Assembly: GCA_031551875.1 (NCBI GenBank)
Contig: JAVBNA010000011.1
Span: 1 to 38,657 of the forward strand
Length of the DNA: 38,657 bases
Reading direction: 5' to 3'
Origin: JAVBNA01 sp031551875
GTDB lineage: Bacteria > Bacillota > Clostridia > Oscillospirales > Acutalibacteraceae
The number at the start of each line of letters is the position of its first letter. The first letter of the stretch is position 1. Under the pieces are notes generated by a model. That model worked only from the letters and a program-made list of their open reading frames with translations. It had not been told where the DNA came from and did not search any database. The position numbers and the translations under genes are program-made. Positions 32,552-38,657 of this stretch are shown here, piece after piece.

Positions 32552-34339
32552 TTACTTCTTGACAATCGCGCCGAAGCGGCATTTCTCGATGCACGCGCCA
32601 CACTTGATGCACTTATCCTGATCAATGACAAAGGGATTCTTGACCGTGCCGGAGATCGCGCCCACCGGGCAGACTCGCGCACAGGCCGAGCAGCCTTTAC
32701 ATTTTTCGGGGATGATCACAATACTCAGAAGCGACTTACAGACGCCGGCCTTACACTTCTTGCCCTGAATATGCTCGACGTATTCGTCACGGAAGTAGCG
32801 CAGGGTGGACAGCACCGGGTTGGGCGCCGTTTGCCCCAGTCCGCACAGGGAGTTGTCCTTGATGTAGTAGCAAAGCTCCTCCATCTTGTCAAGGTCTTCC
32901 ATCTTGGCGGTGCCGTTCGTTATTTTCTCGAGCATTTCATTCAGGCGCTTGGTGCCGATGCGGCAGGGGGTGCACTTTCCGCACGACTCGTCGACCGTAA
33001 AGTCGAGGAAGAATTTGGCGATGTCCACCATACAGGTGGTGTCGTCCATGACAATCAGTCCGCCCGAGCCCATCATGGAGCCGATGGAGATCAGGTTGTC
33101 ATAGTCAATCGGAATGTCAAAGTGCTCAGCGGGGATACAGCCGCCCGAAGGGCCGCCCGTCTGCGCTGCCTTAAAGGGACGTCCGTCGGGCACGCCGCCG
33201 CCGATCTCCTCGACGATCTCACGCAGGGTGGTGCCCATGGGAACCTCAACAAGGCCGGTGTTGTTGATTTTGCCGCCCAGCGCGAACACCTTGGTTCCCT
33301 TGGACTTCTCGGTGCCCATGGCGGAGAACCATTCAGCGCCGTTTAGAATGATCTGGGGCACATTGGCATAGGTTTCCACGTTGTTGAGAACGGTGGGCTT
33401 GCCGTAAAGACCCTTGACGGCGGGGAAAGGAGGACGGGGGCGCGGCTCACCGCGGTTGCCCTCTATGGAGGTCAGCAGGGCGGTTTCCTCGCCGCACACA
33501 AACGCGCCGGCGCCCAGTCGGAGCTCCATATCAAAGCAGAAATCGGTGCCGAAAATGTTGTTGCCCAGCAGTCCCATTTCACGGGCCTGGTCGATGGCGA
33601 TCTGGAGACGCTTGACCGCGATGGGATACTCCGCGCGGACATAGACATAGCCCTTGGTAGCGCCGATCGCATAGCCGGCAATGGCCATGGCCTCAATCAG
33701 TACATGGGGATCGCCCTCCAGCACCGAACGATCCATAAACGCGCCGGGATCGCCCTCGTCGGCGTTACAGGCGACATATTTCTGGTCGGCCACCTGGGGG
33801 GCGGCCAGCGACCATTTGATGCCGGTCGGGAATCCGCCGCCGCCGCGGCCGCGCAGACCGGAATCCTTGACGCACTGAATGACTTCGTCGGGCGTCATTT
33901 CAGTCAGCGCTTTACCCAGCGCTGCATAGCCGTCCATTGCTATGTATTCCTCAATGATCTCGGGATTAATCACGCCGCAGTTTCTCAGCGCGATGCGCTT
34001 CTGCTTGGCGTAGAATTTGGTGTCGGTCAGGGATTTGATGGTGTCCTCTTCCACGGTCTCTTCATAGAGCAGACGCTGGACGATACGGCCCTTGAGCAGG
34101 TGCTCCTCGACGATCTCGGGCACGTCGTCCACACTGACGCGGCTGTAAAAGCTGCCCTCGGGGTAGACGATCATGATGGGGCCGAGCGCGCACAGGCCGA
34201 AGCAGCCGGTGCGTACAATGTTGACCTCTTTATCCAGGCCGGCCTTCGCGACCTCTTTGGTCATGGCTTCAATGATGGCTTCACTGTTTGAGGAGGTACA
34301 GCCGGTACCGCCGCAAATCAGGACATGGGAACGATACAT
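32552..34339 (-). CDS. hndC: NuoF-like NADH/flavin subunit of bifurcating hydrogenase (HydB/HndC)
   Basis: The 595-aa protein has an N-terminal thioredoxin-like [2Fe-2S] domain (CGGTGCTSSN ... TGCFGLCALGP). The NuoF core follows, with the NADH/FMN glycine-rich loop GRGGGGFPTG and ACNADEGDPGAFMDR, the SLBB region, and the [4Fe-4S] motif ESCGKCTPCR...C. A C-terminal double [4Fe-4S] ferredoxin (CKGCSACARVCP and CIKCGACIEKC) ends it. FMN here is the proposed bifurcation site in HydABC enzymes. ATG 34339 follows GAGGAGGT. Confidence 0.97.
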   Translation of the reverse strand: MYRSHVLICGGTGCTSSNSEAIIEAMTKEVAKAGLDKEVNIVRTGCFGLCALGPIMIVYPEGSFYSRVSVDDVPEIVEEHLLKGRIVQRLLYEETVEEDTIKSLTDTKFYAKQKRIALRNCGVINPEIIEEYIAMDGYAALGKALTEMTPDEVIQCVKDSGLRGRGGGGFPTGIKWSLAAPQVADQKYVACNADEGDPGAFMDRSVLEGDPHVLIEAMAIAGYAIGATKGYVYVRAEYPIAVKRLQIAIDQAREMGLLGNNIFGTDFCFDMELRLGAGAFVCGEETALLTSIEGNRGEPRPRPPFPAVKGLYGKPTVLNNVETYANVPQIILNGAEWFSAMGTEKSKGTKVFALGGKINNTGLVEVPMGTTLREIVEEIGGGVPDGRPFKAAQTGGPSGGCIPAEHFDIPIDYDNLISIGSMMGSGGLIVMDDTTCMVDIAKFFLDFTVDESCGKCTPCRIGTKRLNEMLEKITNGTAKMEDLDKMEELCYYIKDNSLCGLGQTAPNPVLSTLRYFRDEYVEHIQGKKCKAGVCKSLLSIVIIPEKCKGCSACARVCPVGAISGTVKNPFVIDQDKCIKCGACIEKCRFGAIVKK

Positions 34340-34355
34340 AAGTAAACCTCCTCTT

Positions 34356-34727
34356 TTACTGGGCGTTTCCGCCGATGGTATATTCGGCCACGACGTTTCC
34401 GTTGACAATGTGGTCGCTTACAATGCGCGCCACTTTTTCGGGCGTCATTTTGACATAGGTAATTTTTTCCTGTCCGGGCACGGCGATTTCAACTACCGGC
34501 TCGTACTGGCAGATGCCGATGCAGCCGGTCTGTGTGACCGTGACATTTTTAAGACCTCTCTTGCTGACCTCGTCCACAAAGGCGGTCAGCACCGGGCGGG
34601 CGCCGGCGGCGATGCCGCAAGTGGCCATGCCGACCAGCACTCGGATAGCGTCGGGGTTTTCCTCGCGGACGTTGATCTGTGCGCGCGCCTTGTCGCGGAT
34701 GGCCTGTAATTCAGCTAAAGACTTCAT
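34356..34727 (-). CDS. hndB: HndB-like thioredoxin-fold [2Fe-2S] subunit
   Basis: This 123-aa protein has the (2Fe-2S) thioredoxin-like ferredoxin pattern: MATCGIAAGARPV with the first Cys and TGCIGICQYEPVVE with the later pair. The N-terminus is a helix rich in charged residues. HndB-type small subunits accompany HndA, C and D in NADP/NAD-linked [FeFe] hydrogenases and probably relay electrons. It lies 16 nt upstream of hndC. AGGAGGA precedes the ATG. Confidence 0.88.
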   Translation of the reverse strand: MKSLAELQAIRDKARAQINVREENPDAIRVLVGMATCGIAAGARPVLTAFVDEVSKRGLKNVTVTQTGCIGICQYEPVVEIAVPGQEKITYVKMTPEKVARIVSDHIVNGNVVAEYTIGGNAQ

Positions 34728-34748
34728 ATGCTTAATCCTCCTGAAAAT

Positions 34749-35294
34749 TCAGTCTGTGACTATTTGTGTCTGCTCCTGCAAAAACTCTTCGATCCACGCC
34801 ATGACGTCAGGCTGGTCGAGGGGAACATCACCGCCCAGCACGCCGCGCAGTTCGGTCGTGTCCAGGGTAAATTCGCCCGTGTCGGTGCGGCGGTGAAACA
34901 AAAAATTCAAATCGGGGTTACAGCGGATCAGGATGCTGACCGTGGCGTTAATATCCCCCAGCGGGGTCATGTCAATGTGCGAGGGGATAAAACGCGATTC
35001 CACACAGGTGCCCTTGCCGGGTTCCGACGTGATGGAAAAACGTCCGCCGGTCATTTCGGCCGCCATCTTGAAGAGGGGGACGCCCAGCCCCACCTTGCGC
35101 GTGGTGCGCGTGGTATAAAAGGGGTTGGTCACCTGGTCGATCTGTTCGGGTGTCATACCGCAGCCGTTGTCGGCGATGCGGATGGAAAGAGTGTCCGCCT
35201 TCGCCGAGTGCGCCACGTCAATTTCAATGAGCGTCGCGCCCGCCGTTATGGAGTTCTGCGCCACATCCAGTACATTGAGCGATAACTCCCGCAT
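34749..35294 (-). CDS. GHKL ATPase (histidine-kinase-like), hydrogenase-operon type
   Basis: The 181-aa protein is almost only an ATP-binding domain: N-box (LNVLDVAQNSITAGA), G1 (IADNGCGM), F-box-like NPFYTTRTTRKVGLG, and G2 (GLGVPLFKMAAEMTGG). No phosphoacceptor His domain or sensor is present, so it is not a complete kinase. Such ATPases recur inside bifurcating hydrogenase operons of Clostridia; their role is unproven, possibly regulation or assembly. It sits 2 nt after hndA and 21 nt before hndB, so it is a true operon member. Confidence 0.88.
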   Translation of the reverse strand: MRELSLNVLDVAQNSITAGATLIEIDVAHSAKADTLSIRIADNGCGMTPEQIDQVTNPFYTTRTTRKVGLGVPLFKMAAEMTGGRFSITSEPGKGTCVESRFIPSHIDMTPLGDINATVSILIRCNPDLNFLFHRRTDTGEFTLDTTELRGVLGGDVPLDQPDVMAWIEEFLQEQTQIVTD

Positions 35295-35296
35295 GG

Positions 35297-35797
35297 TTAC
35301 ATTTCCTGATATTTATTCAGTATGCCGTCCACGTCGTCCGCGTTCAGCCGTCCGTACACGTCGTCATTGACGGTCAGCACCGGGGCGAGGCCGCAGGCGC
35401 CAATACAGCGGCAGGCGGTCAGGGAGAATTTCCCGTCCTCTGTGCACTCTTCAGGTTCAATGTTCAGAATCTTGGTGATGCGGTCAACCAAAGCCTGTGC
35501 GCCCTTGACATAGCAGGCGGTGCCCAGACAGACCGAGATGTTGTACTTGCCCTTGGGCGTCAGGGTGAACTGGGAATAAAACGTGGCGACACCGTACACC
35601 TCCTTGAGGGAAACACCCAGCTCTTCAGCCACGATTTTCTGCACCTCAAGTGGGAGATAGCCGTAAATTTCCTGCGCTTCCTGCAGCACCGGCATCACGG
35701 CGCCCGGATCACCCCTGTGGGTCTCGATCACCTTCAGGAGCTCTTGCTCCTGTTCCTGCGTTCCCGTAAAGGGCAGGTCACTGATACGCTTTAGCAT
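35297..35797 (-). CDS. hndA: NuoE-like [2Fe-2S] subunit of bifurcating hydrogenase (HydC/HndA)
   Basis: This 166-aa protein has an N-terminal helical domain (LQEAQEIYGYLPLEVQKIVAEEL, in parts, GVATFYSQFTL) and a thioredoxin-fold [2Fe-2S] domain with four Cys in CLGTACYVKGA and CRCIGACGLAPV. It passes electrons between the NuoF-like subunit and the rest of the complex. TAGGAGGA precedes the ATG. First gene of the minus-strand operon. Confidence 0.95.
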   Translation of the reverse strand: MLKRISDLPFTGTQEQEQELLKVIETHRGDPGAVMPVLQEAQEIYGYLPLEVQKIVAEELGVSLKEVYGVATFYSQFTLTPKGKYNISVCLGTACYVKGAQALVDRITKILNIEPEECTEDGKFSLTACRCIGACGLAPVLTVNDDVYGRLNADDVDGILNKYQEM

Positions 35798-35843
35798 TTT
35801 TGTTCCTCCTACAGCGGATTGTTTGGACGACGAGGCAGACAGT

Positions 35844-35861
35844 TCGTTATTTTTTTAACAT
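35844..35861. promoter_or_regulatory. Rex-like operator in the hnd leader
   Basis: On the minus strand ATGTTAA-AAAA-ATAACGA matches the Rex consensus TTGTTAA-N4-TTAACAA at 6 of 7 and 5 of 7 arm positions. It lies about 20-37 nt downstream of the predicted start, where a bound repressor would block transcription. Rex senses NADH/NAD, fitting an NADH-consuming hydrogenase. Confidence 0.55.
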
Positions 35862-35886
35862 TTCTGCACACGTCGCAACTAGATTG

Positions 35887-35892
35887 ATTATA
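35887..35892 (-). promoter_or_regulatory. -10 element of the hnd operon
   Basis: Minus-strand TATAAT. No good -35 is visible at 16-18 nt (TAGATT at 18 nt is the best), so it may be a weak or activated promoter. Confidence 0.5.
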
Positions 35893-36253
35893 GCAGATGT
35901 GAAAATTAAAATCTATAGCAATCTGAAAAAAACCGACGAAAAATCGTTTAAATTGTTGGAAGAAAAAGTGACAGAATCTGTCTATTTTTTTGTCAGCAGA
36001 TTGTGTATTATTAAAAGATAAGAAACGAAACTACGTTTTCCGGGACAAAACTTCCCAGTACGGTTTTTGCCCGTCAATGAGTTACAAACTAGTATGTGAT
36101 GAAATTGTGATGGAATACGCAGGAAAATTAAAATCATGCCATAAAACAAAAAAATATATGCATAGGATATCAAACTTTTCTGACATCTTTCCTTTATACT
36201 GTAAAGTAATGTGAAACAGGTGTGCGCCCGGACGTCGAAAGGAGGAATCAGAT
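35893..36253. other. Divergent intergenic region between the two redox operons
   Basis: No gene is supported. It is AT-rich. It contains GACAGA/TCTGTC followed by TATTTTTTT near 35970-35990, and at 36038-36077 paired segments (GGGACAAAA against TTTTGCCC, with a bulge) that could form an RNA structure on either strand. A TATACT at 36195-36200 may be the plus-strand -10, but no -35 fits at 17 nt. Confidence 0.4.
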
Positions 36254-36316
36254 TTGGACGGACGCCGCGAAAAGTCTGCAAAAAAATCCATACGGAAGCA
36301 AGGAGGTTCCCTGTGA
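36254..36316 (+). CDS. Putative 20-aa leader ORF coupled to the second nuoE
   Basis: TTG 36254 follows AAAGGAGG at 8 nt and opens a 20-codon basic peptide (MDGRREKSAKKSIRKQGGSL). Its TGA (36314-36316) overlaps the GTG start of the next gene (36313-36315). The Shine-Dalgarno of that gene lies inside this ORF. The arrangement indicates translational coupling. No similar peptide is recognised. Confidence 0.4.
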   Translation: MDGRREKSAKKSIRKQGGSL

Positions 36317-36810
36317 GTGTAACGCAGAAAGAGTGTGCCTGCCCGGGCACCGAGGAAGAACAGAAGATGGACAGGATTGCGAACGTCATCGACCTGTATA
36401 AGGACAAGGAGGGCAGCCTGATCCAGGTGCTTCATCTGGCGCAGGAAATTTACGGCTGCCTGCCGCTTGAGCTTCAGGTTTTTATTGCAAAGGGGATGGA
36501 TATCCCGCTGTCGGAAATTTCCGGCGTCATTTCCTTTTATTCCTTCTTTTCCACCGTTCCGCGCGGCGAGCACACCATCCGGGTGTGTCTGGGCACCGCC
36601 TGCTACGTACGGGGCGGCAAACGCGTAGTCGAGCATCTGCAGGAAACGCTGGGCGTTGAGCTGGGCGGGACGACCGAGGACGGCAAATTTACGCTTGAGG
36701 TTGCGCGGTGCATCGGCGCCTGTGGACTGGCGCCCGCCATGATGATTGACGGCGAGGTGTACAAACAGGTCAACGTCAACAAGCTCGACAATATCCTGTC
36801 GGCGTTTTAA
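36313..36810 (+). CDS. Second NuoE-like [2Fe-2S] subunit
   Basis: This 165-aa paralogue of hndA has the same fold order: LHLAQEIYGCLPLELQVFIA, GVISFYSFFSTVP, and a thioredoxin-fold [2Fe-2S] domain with CLGTACYVRGG and CIGACGLAPAM. GTG 36313 is chosen because AAGGAGG lies 6 nt upstream; the frame is open further back to 36211 but over untranslated leader. It is 18 nt before the NuoF-GltD fusion, so it probably forms that protein's electron-entry partner. Confidence 0.93.
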   Translation: MSVTQKECACPGTEEEQKMDRIANVIDLYKDKEGSLIQVLHLAQEIYGCLPLELQVFIAKGMDIPLSEISGVISFYSFFSTVPRGEHTIRVCLGTACYVRGGKRVVEHLQETLGVELGGTTEDGKFTLEVARCIGACGLAPAMMIDGEVYKQVNVNKLDNILSAF

Positions 36811-36828
36811 GAAGGGAGGGAAGAAGTT

Positions 36829-38657
36829 GTGAGAGTGCTTAACCAAACCGATTTGGAAAAGGCCAAATCGGCCTATCAGGAGCATTTGTCCCGGCAAAAG
36901 TATCACATTCTGGTGTGCGGCGGCGCGGGCTGCGTGTCCTCCGGCTGTGCGGAGATTGAGCAGGCCGTGCATGACGCGCTCAGGGAGTTTGGCATTGAGG
37001 AGCATGTGTATGTGATGGAAACCGGCTGCATGGGCACCTGTGCCGTAGGCCCGGTCATGCTGATCCGGCCCGAGAACATTTTCTATGTTAAGCTGACGCC
37101 TGAAAACGTACATAAAATCCTTCATGCGCATCTGCTCAAAGGGAAAATCCTTGAGGAGTACACCTTTTTTGACCGTACCCTGCGTCAGCATGTCCCTAAG
37201 ATTGACGACATCAACTATTTCCGCGAGCAGGTTAAAATTGCCCTGCGCAACTGCGGCATGATGGAACACGCGAGCATCGAGGCCTACATCGCCCGCGACG
37301 GCTATCAGGCGGCGTTCGACGCGCTGACGAACAAAAAGGGCGCGCAGGTCGTGGAGGAGGTCAAGCGGTCGGGTCTGATGGGGCGCGGCGGCGCGGGATT
37401 CCCCACCGGCGTCAAATGGGAGGCGGGGCTCAGGGCGCCCGGCGAGGAGAAGTACATTGTCTGCAACGCGGACGAGGGCGACCCCGGCGCGTTTATGGAC
37501 CGCAGCATCATCGAGGGCGACCCGCATACCCTGATCGAGGGCATGATGTTGGGCGGCTACGGCATTGGCGCGCACATGGGCTACGTCTATGTCCGCGCGG
37601 AGTACCCGCTGGCGATTACGCGGCTGGAAAGGGCGCTTGAACAGGCGCGGGAATTCGGCTTTTTGGGTGAAAATCTTTTTGGCACGGGCTATGACTTTGA
37701 TCTTGAAATTCGCATCGGTGCAGGCGCATTTGTGTGCGGCGAGGAAACCGCGCTCATGAACTCGATCGAGGGCAGCCGCGGCGAGCCCCGGCAAAAGCCT
37801 CCCTTCCCCTTTCAGAAGGGCCTGTTCGGCAAACCAACCATCATCGGCAACGTCGAAACCTTCGCGAACATTCCCGCCATCCTTCTCAAGGGGGCGGACT
37901 GGTATTCGTCCATCGGCTCGGAACGGGCCAAGGGCACTAAGGTGTTCGCACTGGCGGGCGACATCGCCAACACGGGCATTGTGGAAGTGCCGATCGGGAT
38001 GCCGCTTGGCAACATCCTGTTTGACATCGGCGGCGGCGTACCGGGCAAAAAGCAGTTCAAGGCGGCGCAAATCGGCGGCCCGTCGGGCGGCTGCATCACC
38101 CGTGAAAACCTCAACACGCCCACCGACTACGAAACGCTCAAGGAATTGGGCGCAATCATGGGATCGGGCGGCCTGATTGCCATGAATGAGGACACCTGCA
38201 TGGTGGACACGGCGCGCTTCTTTATGGAGTTTATCCAGGATGAGTCGTGCGGTAAGTGCGTGGCCTGCCGGCTGGGTACCAAGCGCATGCTGGAAATTTT
38301 AGAGCGCATCACAAAAGGACAGGGCGAAGAGGGGGACATTGAGCTGCTCGAGGAACTCAGTGAAACCATCCAGGAGACCGCGATCTGCGGCTTGGGGCAG
38401 ACCGCCCCCAATCCGGTGATGTCCGCCATCCGCAATTTCAGAGAAGAGTTCGAGGAGCACATCCGCTATAAGTACTGCCGTGCGGGCGTGTGCAGCGAGC
38501 TGTTTGTCTCCCCCTGCGAGAACACCTGTCCGGCAAGCGTCAACGTGCCCGGTTACACGGCACTGGTCGCCGAGGGGCGCTTCATCGACGCCTATAACCT
38601 CGTCCGTCAGGAAAACCCCTTCCCGGCCGTGTGCGGGCGCATCTGCACCCGCCCCTG
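36829..38657 (+). CDS. NuoF-like subunit fused to a GltD-like flavoprotein (partial, runs off the window)
   Basis: Open from GTG 36829 (after GGGAGGG) to the window end, 609 full codons. Domains: thioredoxin-like [2Fe-2S] (CGGAGCVSSGC ... TGCMGTCAVGP, about 25-85); NuoF core with GRGGAGFPTG, NADEGDPGAFMDR and GEETALMNSIEG; and [4Fe-4S] motif ESCGKCVACR with CGLGQTAPNP. After KYCRAGVC, where hndC has its double ferredoxin, it switches to CENTCPASVNVPGYTALVAEG and NPFPAVCGRICTRPC. That is the N-terminal Fe-S domain of GltD/dihydropyrimidine-dehydrogenase-type NAD(P)H oxidoreductases. The FAD and NAD(P) domains should follow outside the window. It is a probable multi-cofactor electron-bifurcating or transhydrogenating flavoprotein. 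Confidence 0.92.
   Translation, partial: MRVLNQTDLEKAKSAYQEHLSRQKYHILVCGGAGCVSSGCAEIEQAVHDALREFGIEEHVYVMETGCMGTCAVGPVMLIRPENIFYVKLTPENVHKILHAHLLKGKILEEYTFFDRTLRQHVPKIDDINYFREQVKIALRNCGMMEHASIEAYIARDGYQAAFDALTNKKGAQVVEEVKRSGLMGRGGAGFPTGVKWEAGLRAPGEEKYIVCNADEGDPGAFMDRSIIEGDPHTLIEGMMLGGYGIGAHMGYVYVRAEYPLAITRLERALEQAREFGFLGENLFGTGYDFDLEIRIGAGAFVCGEETALMNSIEGSRGEPRQKPPFPFQKGLFGKPTIIGNVETFANIPAILLKGADWYSSIGSERAKGTKVFALAGDIANTGIVEVPIGMPLGNILFDIGGGVPGKKQFKAAQIGGPSGGCITRENLNTPTDYETLKELGAIMGSGGLIAMNEDTCMVDTARFFMEFIQDESCGKCVACRLGTKRMLEILERITKGQGEEGDIELLEELSETIQETAICGLGQTAPNPVMSAIRNFREEFEEHIRYKYCRAGVCSELFVSPCENTCPASVNVPGYTALVAEGRFIDAYNLVRQENPFPAVCGRICTRP

Noticed and set aside
31664..33346. Long open frame on the plus strand opposite hndC and hndD (560 codons)
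   Set aside because: It is antisense to two clearly homologous genes. Its composition (rich in His, Gly, Ala, Asp, Val) is typical of shadow frames of GC-rich genes, and it lacks a start signal or family motif.
35965..35992. GACAGA/TCTGTC followed by a T-run as an intrinsic terminator
   Set aside because: The stem is 6 bp with a one-base centre, which cannot form a stable hairpin.
36082..38070. 662-codon open frame on the minus strand opposite the second nuoE and the NuoF-GltD fusion
   Set aside because: Antisense shadow of well-supported genes, with no recognisable motifs and an implausible Arg/His/Ala-rich composition.

Overview
The window looks like a chromosomal segment of an anaerobic, probably spore-forming Firmicute of the class Clostridia (Oscillospiraceae/Ruminococcaceae-like). 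The reasons are the moderately high GC content, strong AGGAGG-type ribosome binding sites with GTG and TTG starts, consensus sigma-A promoters with 17-nt spacers, FMN and SAM-I riboswitches, a YtvI-type sporulation permease and electron-bifurcating [FeFe]-hydrogenase genes. The genus is inference.

Layout. (a) 1-3780 is a degraded, AT-richer accessory strip. It holds the 3' end of an IS5-like transposase, an IS256-family element inserted into it, and a second, damaged IS256-family element inserted into the first with a 9-bp target duplication. A broken ferredoxin gene, a cupin gene, a 34-codon ORF and a 72-aa orphan follow. It ends near a tRNA-Ala(CGC) gene that has its own promoter and terminator. 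(b) 4081-6001: two half-size TauE/SafE permeases convergent with ytvI across a bidirectional terminator. (c) 6095-10042: threonine/aspartate-family operon, ACT protein-hom-thrB-lysC. (d) 10055-11187: secreted transglutaminase-like protein. (e) 11236-13436: FMN riboswitch-ribU, then SAM-I riboswitch-metK. (f) 13814-20450: a six-gene polyamine operon, speD-speA-speE-speB-carboxynorspermidine synthase-nspC. It carries the complete set for two different aminopropyl-transfer routes, with metK (the SAM source) just upstream. (g) 20411-30658: a mixed housekeeping/hypothetical region with an acidic-tailed membrane protein, Tic20/DUF4870-like protein, lipoprotein, YdeI/DUF1905 protein, GSADGPT orphan, GNAT, Fur-family regulator, YhfC-type protease, a two-gene SMR transporter, pcrA and a large membrane/repeat protein. 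(h) 30785-38657: two head-to-head redox operons. The minus-strand operon (hndA, GHKL ATPase, hndB, hndC, hndD) encodes a complete NADH/ferredoxin bifurcating [FeFe] hydrogenase with a Rex-like operator. The plus-strand operon begins with a tiny coupled ORF and a second NuoE-like gene, then a NuoF-like protein whose C-terminal ferredoxin domain is replaced by the start of a GltD-like flavoprotein. The window ends inside that fusion.

The most interesting loci are the NuoF-GltD fusion facing a classical bifurcating hydrogenase operon, the dual-route polyamine operon, the ferredoxin gene with TGA at a Cys position, and the nested IS256 elements with a 29-bp fold-back. All functions are assigned by reading motifs; no database search was possible.
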